Assembly (NCBI GenBank): GCA_005882235.1
Contig: VBCT01000010.1
Location: forward strand, 364-31,242
Direction of reading: 5' to 3'
From: Betaproteobacteria bacterium
GTDB lineage: Bacteria; Pseudomonadota; Gammaproteobacteria; Burkholderiales; SG8-39
DNA: 30,879 nt
Below are positions 1 to 7,799 of the stretch, piece by piece (within the stretch, counting starts at the first letter, position 1; every line of letters starts with the position of its first letter). The position numbers and the translations under genes are program-made. The notes under the pieces were generated by a model. It was given only the letters and a program-made list of their open reading frames with translations. It searched no databases and was not told the origin of the DNA.

Positions 1-1228
1 CGCCGAGCGCGTCGTTCACGATCTTGATCTTCCCGGCGCCGAAGAACATCAGGTCGCCGTTTTTCGCGCCGGAGCGATCGACGATCGCGCGCAGCGCAGC
101 GTCCGAAAGATTCTTCACGATCGGAGACTGCATGCCTTCCCGCCCTTTGGCGATGTCGTTGAACTTGATCCAGGCCAGCCCCTTCGCGCCGTAGATACCG
201 ACGAACTCGGTGTAAGCATCGATCTCGCCGCGCGTGAGATCGCCTCCCTTGGGAATCAAGAGTCCGGCCACACGGTGCGACGGCGTGTTCGCCGGCCCGG
301 AGAACACCTTGAACTCCACCGACTTCATCAGCTCGGTCAGCTCGGTGAGCTTCAGGGGCACGCGCAGGTCGGGCTTGTCCGACCCGTAATCGCGCGTCGC
401 GTCGGCGTAGCTCATCACCGGGAACGGGTCGGGGAGCGCGACGCCGAGGACTTCCTTGAATACGCTCCGTATCATGCTCTCGAAAATCGCGCGGATCTCG
501 GTTTCCTCGAGAAACGAGGTCTCGCAGTCGATCTGGGTGAACTCGGGCTGGCGGTCGGCGCGCAGGTCCTCGTCGCGGAAGCACTTGGTGATCTGGTAGT
601 AACGGTCGAATCCCGCGATCATGAGGAGCTGCTTGAACAACTGCGGCGACTGCGGCAGCGCGAAGAACTCACCGGGGTTCACGCGCGAAGGCACGAGGTA
701 GTCGCGCGCGCCCTCCGGCGTCGAGCGCGTGAGCATCGGCGTCTCGATGTCGACGAAGCCGCGCTCGTCGAGAAACCTGCGCACCGCCATCGCCGTGCGA
801 TAGCGCAGCATCAGGTTCTTCTGCATCGTCTCGCGGCGCAGATCGATGACGCGGTGCGTGAGGCGCACGGTCTCCGAGAGATGCTCGTCGTCGAGCTGGA
901 AAGGCGGCGTAAGCGATGGGTTGAGGATCTCGATATCGTGCGCGAGCACTTCGACCTCGCCCGAGGCGATGCTCGGATTGACGGTGCCTTCAGGACGCCG
1001 GCGCACGAGGCCGGTCACCTTCAGAACGAATTCGTTGCGGATCTTTTCCGCTGTCGCGAAAGTCGCCTTGCGGTCGGGATCCGAGACGATTTGCGCGAGG
1101 CCCTCGCGGTCGCGCAGGTCGATGAAGATCACCCCGCCGTGGTCGCGGCGGCGATGCGCCCAGCCGGCGAGCGTCACGGTTTGCCCCAGGAGGGCGGCGC
1201 TCAGCTTGCCGCAATAGTGGGTGCGCAT
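1..1228 (-). CDS. aspS: Aspartyl-tRNA synthetase, class II (3' end outside window)
   Basis: This enzyme charges tRNA-Asp with aspartate in the cytoplasm; many proteobacterial forms without a separate Asn-tRNA synthetase also charge tRNA-Asn. About 409 of the roughly 600 residues expected are present, and the C-terminal part lies beyond base 1. The protein opens MRTHYCGKL, the usual AspRS start, followed by the OB-fold anticodon-binding domain (GWAHRRRDHGGVIFIDLRD, about residues 22-40). The class II catalytic domain follows, with TPEGARDYLVPSR, ALPQSPQLFKQ, and the motif 2 region FRDEDLRADRQPEFTQID. The GAD insertion domain begins near residue 290. The ATG at 1228 matches family starts but has no Shine-Dalgarno sequence; the bases just upstream are C-rich. 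It lies 44 bp downstream of the exporter gene on the same strand. Confidence 0.97.
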   Translation of the reverse strand, partial: MRTHYCGKLSAALLGQTVTLAGWAHRRRDHGGVIFIDLRDREGLAQIVSDPDRKATFATAEKIRNEFVLKVTGLVRRRPEGTVNPSIASGEVEVLAHDIEILNPSLTPPFQLDDEHLSETVRLTHRVIDLRRETMQKNLMLRYRTAMAVRRFLDERGFVDIETPMLTRSTPEGARDYLVPSRVNPGEFFALPQSPQLFKQLLMIAGFDRYYQITKCFRDEDLRADRQPEFTQIDCETSFLEETEIRAIFESMIRSVFKEVLGVALPDPFPVMSYADATRDYGSDKPDLRVPLKLTELTELMKSVEFKVFSGPANTPSHRVAGLLIPKGGDLTRGEIDAYTEFVGIYGAKGLAWIKFNDIAKGREGMQSPIVKNLSDAALRAIVDRSGAKNGDLMFFGAGKIKIVNDALG

Positions 1229-1237
1229 GGGGGGCGG

Positions 1238-1246
1238 AGTATAGCA
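1238..1246 (-). promoter_or_regulatory. Possible extended -10 promoter for aspS
   Basis: In the 44-bp gap before aspS the minus strand reads TGCTATACT, an extended -10 (TGnTATAAT, one mismatch in the hexamer). No good -35 box is visible, as is common for extended -10 promoters. Transcription would start around 1231, leaving almost no leader before the ATG at 1228. That fits the absence of a ribosome binding site. If real, aspS is transcribed independently of the upstream lipid-export genes. This is inference from the motif alone. Confidence 0.4.
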
Positions 1247-1272
1247 AACCGACTCGAGGGAATTGCCCCGCT

Positions 1273-3606
1273 CTACCGCGCTTCGCGTTCCCGCGCCGCC
1301 GCGCCGCCGAGAATCATCGAGTTGAGAAGCGACAGCGCGCAGCCCAAGGTCACCGTGAGCCCGATCGCCGACAGAATCGGGATGCGCGATGTCGCAAGGC
1401 ACCCAAACGCGGCGAATGTGGTGAGAAAACACACCGACAAGGCGAGCGAGGTGCCCTGCTCGCTGTCGGTTCCGGGTTGCGCTTGATTGAAAAACAGCGA
1501 GTAGTTGAGGCCGATCCCGAGCACGAGCAGAAGCGAAACCAGGTGGAAGAGCGATAAGCCGATCCCGAGCAGCGCGAGGCAGGCGACCGTCATCGCAATC
1601 GCCGCATACACGGGGAGCATGACCTGCAGGGCGGCCCGCAGGCTGCGAAGTCCGAAGCAGAGCAATACGGCGATCGCGAGCGCACCCAGGCCGGCGAGCA
1701 CGAGTGTCTGGGAGCGGTAGCCGCCGATCAGTCGATCCGATTCGGCCTTGAGGCCGAGAAAGCTCGCACCTGCGCCCTCTGGCAGCCGCTCGGCGAGTGA
1801 GCGCAACCGCGCCGGGTCGCGCACGCCGCGCAGCGGGATGAGCGCGTGCCATTCGCCGTCGCGCGTTGCGAGCAGCGACTGCACCTTGAGGTCGAGCCCG
1901 GTGCCGCGCAGGCCCTCGATCGTGAGCAAGGGCCCGAGCCGCGCCGCTTCCACGTCGCGCTCGAAGGGCGTGAACGCGTCGGCGCGATACGGCAAGCCTC
2001 GCAGCGCGCGCTCGAGCGAGCGGTGCAGGTCGCGCGCTTCGGGCAGCGCGGCGCGGCGAAGGGCCTGCGTCTTCGCGCTTGGCAGATAGCGCGCCGCGAG
2101 GTCGAAGCCTTCCAGCACGCCCTCGCCTACCCAGCTCTGCAGAGCGAGCGCCGTCTGCTCGCTTTTCTCGAGCGCCGCCTCGCGGCTCGCGGCCGTCACG
2201 ATCAGAAGATAACCCACGTCCGGCGCGCGCAGATCGGCGCTCAGCTGCCGGTGCAGCTCGCGCGCCGAGTCGGGAAGCGGGCTCAGGTGTCCGAGATCGT
2301 TGTCCCAGATCCGATCGTGGCGCGCGACGACGAAAGCGAGCGCCGCCGCAAGCACCACCCAGGCGATCCACGCCGCGCGCCGCATCGCGAGCCCCGCGCG
2401 GACCAGGCTGAAGGGCAGCCTGCGCGGCGGCGGCGCTCCCCGGCCCGGTGCGAGGGCGGGCAGGACCCAGCGCGTGACGAGCCCAGCCGCGAGCACGCCG
2501 ATCATCGAGAGCACGCCGAGCTGGGAGAGGCCCTGCAGGCTCGAGAGCAGCAGCGCGAGCGAGCCGAACACCGTGGTGAGCACGGCGAGGCGCAAGGTCG
2601 GCCAGACCCGGGCGAGGACCTCGACGACCGATTCGCCGGGCTTGCGCTGCGTGAAGACGTAGGACGGGTAATCGACCGCCTCGCCGATCAACGTCGCCCC
2701 GAAGGCGAGCGTGATCCCGTGCACCGTGCCGAACAGGACGCCCACCGCCGCGACGCCCACGACGAGGCCCGTCAGCACCGGCAGCGCGGAGAGCGCGACG
2801 GGGCCGGGCGAGCGGTATACGAGGACCAGTATCAGGAGGACCAGCGCGCCCGCGAGGCCCGTGAGCCAGCGCGAGTCGTGCTCGACCGCCGCGCGCGTGC
2901 GCGCGGCGAACACGCCCGGCCCGCTGACCAGCACGCGATACTCGCGACCCGCTCCGGTACTTTGAAACGCGCCGGCCAAGGCATCGGCCGCCTCCTGCTG
3001 TCGCGCGGCATCCATCCCCGAGGCCGCGGTCTGCGCGAGCAGCAGCGCGCGAGCGCCGTCGCCGGAAAACCACACGCCGTGCCGCGAGGCCGGCGCCCCC
3101 TGAACCGCGGCCTCGACGAGGCTGCGCAGTTCGCCCGTCGGATCGCGTGCAAGCGTCGCTTTGAATGCCGCTCCTTCGAGCGTCGCGAGCCGCTCGAGGT
3201 TCTCGCGCAGCGCGCGGGCGAGCGATTGCTCGCTGAAGCGCTCGGCGCTCGAGGTCGTGCTCAGCAGGTAGCGATACCGCAATCCCAGCTCGCGCGCGCC
3301 TTGGGTGAATTCCGCGGCTCCGTTTATGACATAGTCGAAGCGCCGGTCGGCTGCGAGCGCGCGCGCAAGCTCGCGGGAGAAGCGCGCGAGCTCGGGTGGC
3401 GCGCCGCCTTCGATCGCGATCAGCATGGTGCGGGAGGCTACGCCTGAGCGCAGCTGCTCGACGAGGAGCCGCTCCAGGCGGCCGCTGGCGGCGGGGAGGA
3501 AAGCGGTCAGATCGGCGGTGAAGACCACGTGGCGCGCCGTCCACCAGGCGCTCGCCGCGACGATCGCGAGCCAGGCGAGGAGCGCGGCGCGACCCGAGAG
3601 CCTCAC
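1273..3606 (-). CDS. MMPL/RND-superfamily exporter of the aryl-polyene/lipid-pigment type
   Basis: This is a 777-residue inner-membrane transporter. It has the RND/MMPL layout: a first membrane helix at residues 9-25, a large periplasmic domain (about 30-240), a helix bundle (about 245-395, including FGATLIGEAVDYPSYVF), a second helix (about 410-425), a second periplasmic domain, and a final bundle (about 635-765). The length fits the MMPL proteins of aryl-polyene, xanthomonadin and similar clusters, which are thought to export lipid-linked products. Its ATG overlaps the stop of the LolA-like gene by 4 bp (ATGA), so the two are probably translationally coupled. It is the last gene of a five-gene run starting at 7068. 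MMPL identity is firm; the substrate is inferred from neighbours. Confidence 0.88.
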   Translation of the reverse strand: MRLSGRAALLAWLAIVAASAWWTARHVVFTADLTAFLPAASGRLERLLVEQLRSGVASRTMLIAIEGGAPPELARFSRELARALAADRRFDYVINGAAEFTQGARELGLRYRYLLSTTSSAERFSEQSLARALRENLERLATLEGAAFKATLARDPTGELRSLVEAAVQGAPASRHGVWFSGDGARALLLAQTAASGMDAARQQEAADALAGAFQSTGAGREYRVLVSGPGVFAARTRAAVEHDSRWLTGLAGALVLLILVLVYRSPGPVALSALPVLTGLVVGVAAVGVLFGTVHGITLAFGATLIGEAVDYPSYVFTQRKPGESVVEVLARVWPTLRLAVLTTVFGSLALLLSSLQGLSQLGVLSMIGVLAAGLVTRWVLPALAPGRGAPPPRRLPFSLVRAGLAMRRAAWIAWVVLAAALAFVVARHDRIWDNDLGHLSPLPDSARELHRQLSADLRAPDVGYLLIVTAASREAALEKSEQTALALQSWVGEGVLEGFDLAARYLPSAKTQALRRAALPEARDLHRSLERALRGLPYRADAFTPFERDVEAARLGPLLTIEGLRGTGLDLKVQSLLATRDGEWHALIPLRGVRDPARLRSLAERLPEGAGASFLGLKAESDRLIGGYRSQTLVLAGLGALAIAVLLCFGLRSLRAALQVMLPVYAAIAMTVACLALLGIGLSLFHLVSLLLVLGIGLNYSLFFNQAQPGTDSEQGTSLALSVCFLTTFAAFGCLATSRIPILSAIGLTVTLGCALSLLNSMILGGAAAREREAR

Positions 3607-4199
3607 GGGGATTCTTCGTGGATGGTCATCACCGAACCGTCTCCGCTCGGCTCCAGGATTTCGAGGCGGGCGACGCGCGAATCCGAGCCGGCGACGAGTA
3701 TGCTTTTCACGACGCCCGCGATCTCGACCTCCCTCGGGGTGAGCTCGAGCGTCCAGCGCTGTCTGGTGCCTCGCACCCTGACGGAATAGAGCCGCTCGAG
3801 CTCCGTGGCGTCGCCCGCGAGCGTTGCGCGCAGGCTCTCGACCAGCCCCGCGATGAGGGGCGCGTTTTGCAGACTGACTTCGCGGGTCTTGCCCTCACGC
3901 TCGACGGTCAGTCGGTCGCCGTCCACGCGTATCACTTCCCTGAACGGCAGGATCTGGCGCTTCTCGATCCGTGCAGGACGCGCATAGAGCAGGGTCCCGG
4001 AAAGCTGCAAGGGCTTCTGCAGCACCGCGACGCGCCTGACCTCGGAATACCGGGCCCGGCTCGCCTGCACCTGCGCGAGCTGCGCCATCAGTCGCGCGAA
4101 GTCCCAGGGCTCCTCCTGCGCCGCGACCGGAAGCGAGGCAAGGAGCAGCACGGAGGCCGCGCGCAAGAGGCTAGCGCGGAGACCTGCTCCAGAAATCAT
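3603..4199 (-). CDS. LolA-like outer-membrane lipoprotein carrier-type protein
   Basis: This is a 198-residue periplasmic protein. Residues 1-27 form a signal peptide ending PVAAQ. The mature part has the LolA-type pattern of amphipathic strands (SGTLLYARPARIEKRQ; VDGDRLTVEREGK; WTLELTPREVEIAGVVKSI). Such proteins shield acyl chains crossing the periplasm, and paralogues of LolA occur beside MMPL exporters in aryl-polyene-type clusters. The open frame runs upstream to 4361, but that part encodes no signal peptide; the ATG at 4199 puts the signal sequence at the N-terminus. It overlaps the acyltransferase gene by 29 bp and the exporter by 4 bp. It is too divergent and too embedded in this operon to be the housekeeping lolA. 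The client molecule is unknown. Confidence 0.82.
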   Translation of the reverse strand: MISGAGLRASLLRAASVLLLASLPVAAQEEPWDFARLMAQLAQVQASRARYSEVRRVAVLQKPLQLSGTLLYARPARIEKRQILPFREVIRVDGDRLTVEREGKTREVSLQNAPLIAGLVESLRATLAGDATELERLYSVRVRGTRQRWTLELTPREVEIAGVVKSILVAGSDSRVARLEILEPSGDGSVMTIHEESP

Positions 4200-5076
4200 A
4201 GAAATTGAACCAGTTGTAGGGCGCCGTGCGGCAGAAATGCTCCAGGCGCTCGGCATAGCGCTGAGCCCATTCGCCGATCCACGCCGCCCGCCCGGCGCGG
4301 TCCCCCGCGGGCTCGTCACAGAACGGCTCCACGTAAATGACGTAGCGCCTCCCGCCTTCATAAAGCCCGGCGAGCAGCATGACCGGCACCCGCAGGCTGT
4401 GCGCGAGCAGAAGGGGCCCCTGCGGAAAAGCGGCCTCGCGGCCGAAAAACCGGCACATCACGGCCTTTTCCGAGCCGGCGCAGCGGTCGCCAAGCAGTCC
4501 GACCAGCTCCCCGCGTGCGAGGCACTCGCTGATGCGCAACATGGTGTCGACTTCGCCGGGCACGATGATGCGCGTGCGGAGCGCCGGATCGAGCAGAGGG
4601 TTCAGCACGCCGGTAATGTTCGCGGCGTTGTCTTCATACATCACCACGTTCACCGGAAGCTCGTGTTCGGGCGCCAGCGTGCGCATCAGCTCGAAGCTTC
4701 CCAGGTGTGCGCCGAGCAAAAGGCAGCCTCGACCCCTCGCCAGCGTCCGGCGCAGGAGATCGACGCCTTTGACCTCGATGTCGAAGCGCTCGAATTGCCC
4801 GGCGATGAAATACACGCGATCGAGGACCGTCGTCGCGAAGGTGAAGTAATGCCTCCAGAGATCGGTGAAGCGCGGCGCCCGGCCGAGGGCGAGCGCGAGG
4901 TACTGGCGCGAGGTGGTCCGCGCACGCGGCGAGAAAGCGAGGAAATAGCCGCAAATCGGAACCAGGAGCAAGCGCGCGACGCGTCGACCACAGCGCAAAG
5001 CGAGCCACTTCATGAACCGGGTCGCGCCGCGGCTGCCTCTTTCCCGATAGTCGAGCCAGGGTGTTTTCGCGTTCAT
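4171..5076 (-). CDS. LpxL/HtrB-family lipid acyltransferase
   Basis: This 301-residue membrane-associated enzyme belongs to the lipid A lauroyl/myristoyl acyltransferase family. The HX4E catalytic motif is visible as HLGSFE at residues 124-129, preceded by the strand GRGCLLLGA. A hydrophobic N-terminal anchor lies near residues 34-48, and the family-typical C-terminus reads PYNWFNFYDFW. Housekeeping LpxL uses lauroyl-ACP to acylate lipid A. Copies inside aryl-polyene-like clusters are thought to attach the ACP-bound product to a lipid or sugar carrier. Its start overlaps the COG4648 gene stop by 4 bp and its end overlaps the LolA-like gene by 29 bp, so it is part of a tightly coupled operon. 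The acyl donor and acceptor are not determined. Confidence 0.87.
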   Translation of the reverse strand: MNAKTPWLDYRERGSRGATRFMKWLALRCGRRVARLLLVPICGYFLAFSPRARTTSRQYLALALGRAPRFTDLWRHYFTFATTVLDRVYFIAGQFERFDIEVKGVDLLRRTLARGRGCLLLGAHLGSFELMRTLAPEHELPVNVVMYEDNAANITGVLNPLLDPALRTRIIVPGEVDTMLRISECLARGELVGLLGDRCAGSEKAVMCRFFGREAAFPQGPLLLAHSLRVPVMLLAGLYEGGRRYVIYVEPFCDEPAGDRAGRAAWIGEWAQRYAERLEHFCRTAPYNWFNFYDFWSRSPR

Positions 5077-5696
5077 TTACGCGCGGTCCGGCGCGGCGCG
5101 AGTCTACCCGAGCGGGCCACGGTTCGAACCACGTCGGCGAGGGAGCGGTGCGAATGGTGCCGATAGCGCATGCGCCGGAAAACGTACTCGCCGACGAACA
5201 GTACGCCCACCAGAAGATAATCGATCCCGTTCGCAAACAGCGACCAGGTTTGAGGCGTCGCCAGCACCGCCAGCGCAGCGGCCGCCGCGGCCATGCTCAC
5301 GAAAAACGCCGTCCACATGGCTGTCGAACGCCGCGTATAGCGCGCGAGCTCGGGCGGAAGCTCCGTTCCGCGCGCGAGGCGGGCGAACCAGCCGATCATC
5401 GGCTCCTCACCCGGCGCGAGCGTCTTTCCGAACCAGACGGCCAGAGCGAGATTGATGATGATCGGCGGGAACTTCAGCAACGCGTCCGGATCGGCGACGA
5501 GCGGCGCCGCTGCAAGCAGCGCGAAACCCGCCAAGCCCCACTGTCCCGGAAACGACAGGACCACCAGCGCGGCGACGCACAGCCACGCTGTCCACGCCAA
5601 ATAGGCGAGCCCCGTCGTGACCGCGGCGTGCGTGAGAAAGGGGTAGGACAGCAGCAACAGAACCCCGAGCGCATGCCGAGGAGCCCAGCGATGCAT
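5073..5696 (-). CDS. COG4648-type integral membrane protein
   Basis: This 207-residue protein has about five to six hydrophobic segments: LGVLLLLSYPFLTHAAV, the stretch from LAYLAWTAWLCVAALVVL, AGFALLAAAPLVA, a central IIINLALAVWFGKTL, then two near the C-terminus. The FPPIIINLALAVWFGKTL region and the RxARGTELPPELARYTRR loop resemble the COG4648 membrane proteins found in aryl-polyene/xanthomonadin-type clusters, whose biochemical role is not established. A longer frame begins at a TTG at 5735. I prefer the ATG at 5696 because GGGAG lies 8 nt upstream and that start does not overlap the previous gene. The stop overlaps the acyltransferase start by 4 bp. Confidence 0.78.
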   Translation of the reverse strand: MHRWAPRHALGVLLLLSYPFLTHAAVTTGLAYLAWTAWLCVAALVVLSFPGQWGLAGFALLAAAPLVADPDALLKFPPIIINLALAVWFGKTLAPGEEPMIGWFARLARGTELPPELARYTRRSTAMWTAFFVSMAAAAAALAVLATPQTWSLFANGIDYLLVGVLFVGEYVFRRMRYRHHSHRSLADVVRTVARSGRLAPRRTARK

Positions 5697-5712
5697 CGAG
5701 GAAACTCCCGTT

Positions 5713-7068
5713 TCAGTTACCGCTCTTCCAGACAAAATCGAGCTTCGTGCGCCAGGCGCGTTTGCGCTTCAGCCAGGCCGTCAGGCTCTCGCGCCAATTG
5801 AAGATCGAGGTGACGTAGTAAATGACCTTGAAGACCAGCAGAGGACCCCGGATCGGCGTTTTGCCGAAGATGTCTGCCGCAAGCAGCGACAGGATCGCTT
5901 GTTCCAGCCGGAACGCCGGGCGCGGCGACATGAACATCTTGCGCAGCGCGGGCGTGGTGATGCGATAGATGAACCAGGAGAAGGTCTTGAGGCCGTGCTT
6001 CACGGTCCTTTCGTAGCGCTGCAGGCTGCGCGCCGAGACGTCGCCGTTGCGCAAGGCCTCATCGACGACCTCGGCGCCGAGCTCGCCGCTGTTCATCGCC
6101 AGGAACACGCCGCTCGAAAACACCGGGTCGATGAACGCATACGCATCCCCGACCATGATATAGCCGTCGCCGGTCATGCGCGTTGCGCGATATGAGAAAT
6201 TTCCGGTCGCAAGAGCGGGCGCCATAAGCTTCGCGTCCTTGAGGCGCTGGGCCATCATCGGGCACAGCGCGATGGTGTCGAGCAGGAACTGATCGACGCT
6301 GACCTTGCGGGACTTCATGTAGTAAGTCCAGCACACTGCGCCGACGCTCATCGCGCCGTCGCGCAGCGGGATCATCCAGTACCAGCCGTGATCGAACCAG
6401 TAGACGCTGATGTTGCCTTCGTCGCGCCCGGGGCGGCGCACCGCGCCCTTAAAATGGCCGAACACCGCGGAACTGCTGTGCACCGGGTTGCGGCTCTTTA
6501 TGTTGAAGCGATTGGCGAGGAAGGTGTCGCGCCCGGAAGCGTCCACCACGAAGCGCGTCTCCCAGCATTGCGCCTCGCCTTGCTCATCGACGGCGTGCAC
6601 CAGCGAGGTCGAGCCTCGCCGGAATTCGACTTCGGTGACCTTGACTCCCTCGCGCACCTCGGTGCCTTTGGCGGCGCTGTTTCTAAGCAACAAGTTGTCG
6701 AACTCCGAACGCCGTACCTCGTAGGCCGAGGGGTAGGACTTGTCCATGGCGTTGGCGAAATAGTAGACGGCCGGTTGGTAGCCTTCGTAATTGAATTCGG
6801 CGCCGGGCTTGACCAGCCCGATTTGATCCACCTGATCGAGCACACCCAAGCGCTCGAGCAAGGGCAGATTGAGCGGCAGCAGCGACTCGCCGATGTGAAA
6901 GCGCGGATGGTGTTCCTTTTCGAGCAGCACCACCTTCCAGCCCTTTTGCGCGAGGAACGCCGAGATGGTCGAGCCCCCGGGGCCGCCGCCGACGACCAGC
7001 ACGTCGCATCGGTATCCCGGCGAAGAACCAGGGCATGGGGCGGTGGGCGTAGGGCGTGACGCGGCCAT
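5713..7068 (-). CDS. FAD-dependent halogenase-like monooxygenase
   Basis: This is a 451-residue flavoprotein. Residues 23-33 hold the Rossmann motif VLVVGGGPGGS, followed by the halogenase-family HIGESLLP (58-65). K87 in LVKPGAEF sits where flavin halogenases carry their catalytic lysine. WYWMIP (229-234) matches the WxWxIP halogenase motif, and FIDPVFSSG (312-320) matches FxxPxxSxG. GDAYAFIDP also carries the usual FAD-contacting GD. These features favour the phenol/pyrrole halogenase branch, though halogenase-like proteins in pigment clusters are not all proven halogenases. A strong ribosome binding site (AAAGGAGG) lies 5 nt before the ATG. It is the first gene of the run ending in the MMPL exporter and has its own candidate promoter. 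Substrate, and whether it chlorinates, brominates or only oxidises, are unknown. Confidence 0.85.
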   Translation of the reverse strand: MAASRPTPTAPCPGSSPGYRCDVLVVGGGPGGSTISAFLAQKGWKVVLLEKEHHPRFHIGESLLPLNLPLLERLGVLDQVDQIGLVKPGAEFNYEGYQPAVYYFANAMDKSYPSAYEVRRSEFDNLLLRNSAAKGTEVREGVKVTEVEFRRGSTSLVHAVDEQGEAQCWETRFVVDASGRDTFLANRFNIKSRNPVHSSSAVFGHFKGAVRRPGRDEGNISVYWFDHGWYWMIPLRDGAMSVGAVCWTYYMKSRKVSVDQFLLDTIALCPMMAQRLKDAKLMAPALATGNFSYRATRMTGDGYIMVGDAYAFIDPVFSSGVFLAMNSGELGAEVVDEALRNGDVSARSLQRYERTVKHGLKTFSWFIYRITTPALRKMFMSPRPAFRLEQAILSLLAADIFGKTPIRGPLLVFKVIYYVTSIFNWRESLTAWLKRKRAWRTKLDFVWKSGN

Positions 7069-7116
7069 GCAAGCCTCCTTTGAATCTGTGGTTGTCGGCC
7101 CAGCGCGAGAGCGAGC

Positions 7117-7144
7117 ATTTTACCGCGCCGGGGTGCGCGTTCAA
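7117..7144 (-). promoter_or_regulatory. Candidate sigma-70 promoter for the lipid/halogenase operon
   Basis: On the minus strand TTGAAC (7139-7144) is followed after 16 bp by TAAAAT (7117-7122). This gives 4 of 6 and 5 of 6 matches to the consensus. Transcription would start near 7110, leaving a leader of about 42 nt that includes the AAAGGAGG site before the flavoprotein start at 7068. It sits in the 89-bp gap after the DUF502 gene, suggesting the five-gene block is an independent transcription unit. Confidence 0.5.
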
Positions 7145-7157
7145 GTCCTGCGGGCCG

Positions 7158-7766
7158 CTACGGCTTTCTTGCGCCCGGCAGATCCGGCGCCACCACGCCC
7201 ATCGAGATGACGTACTTGAGCGCCTCGTCCACGCTCATGTCGAGCTCGATCGCGTCGGCCTTGCGTATCATCAGGAAGAAACCCGAAGTGGGGTTGGGCG
7301 TGGTCGGGACGTAGACGCTCAGATAGTCTCCGTGCAGGTGATTGGAGACATCGCCGCCCGGCCGCCCGGTGAGGAACGCGATCGTCCAGCTGCCTTCGCG
7401 GGGATACTGCACGAGCAGCGCCTTGCTGAACGCCTGTCCGCCGGGCGCAAACAGCGTATCGCTCACCTGTTTGACGCCGCTGTAAATGGTCTTCACGACC
7501 GGGATGCGGCCGAGCACGTACTCCCAAAACAGAAGCAGCCGCTGGCCGAGGATGTTGGAGGCGAGCAATCCGGTGACGAACACCACGACCACGGTGAGCA
7601 AGGCGCCGAGACCCGGGATCTGGCGGCCGAACAGGACCTGGGGCTGATATTGCGGCGGCAGCAGCAGCAGCGACTGGTCCATCGTGCTCACGATCAGCTC
7701 CAGCACCCAGATTGTGATCGCGAGCGGGATCCAGATCAGGAGCCCGGTGATGAGGTATTTTTTCAT
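7158..7766 (-). CDS. DUF502 family membrane protein
   Basis: This 202-residue protein has two membrane segments near the N-terminus, about residues 4-23 (ITGLLIWIPLAITIWVLEL) and 50-70 (IPGLGALLTVVVVFVTGLLA). A conserved soluble domain follows, with the family hallmark GRIPVVKTIYSGVKQ (about 86-100), then VQYPREGSWTIAFLTG and VPTTPNPTSGFFLMI. These match DUF502, a family with no established biochemical function. In many betaproteobacteria it lies between an fmdB-type gene and aspS. Here fmdB is directly upstream (33 bp) but aspS is displaced by about 6 kb. Confidence 0.93.
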   Translation of the reverse strand: MKKYLITGLLIWIPLAITIWVLELIVSTMDQSLLLLPPQYQPQVLFGRQIPGLGALLTVVVVFVTGLLASNILGQRLLLFWEYVLGRIPVVKTIYSGVKQVSDTLFAPGGQAFSKALLVQYPREGSWTIAFLTGRPGGDVSNHLHGDYLSVYVPTTPNPTSGFFLMIRKADAIELDMSVDEALKYVISMGVVAPDLPGARKP

Positions 7767-7799
7767 CGCGCGCCGCCTTCTGCCCGGCGGCGTTCCACG

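Noticed and set aside
275..1486. 403-codon plus-strand open frame opposite aspS
   Set aside because: It is an antisense shadow: the minus strand encodes a clear AspRS with catalytic motifs, and the plus-strand product is Arg/Glu/His-rich with no recognisable domain.
1846..3447. 533-codon plus-strand open frame opposite the MMPL gene
   Set aside because: Low-complexity charged sequence produced by high-GC codon bias; the minus strand has membrane helices and MMPL motifs.
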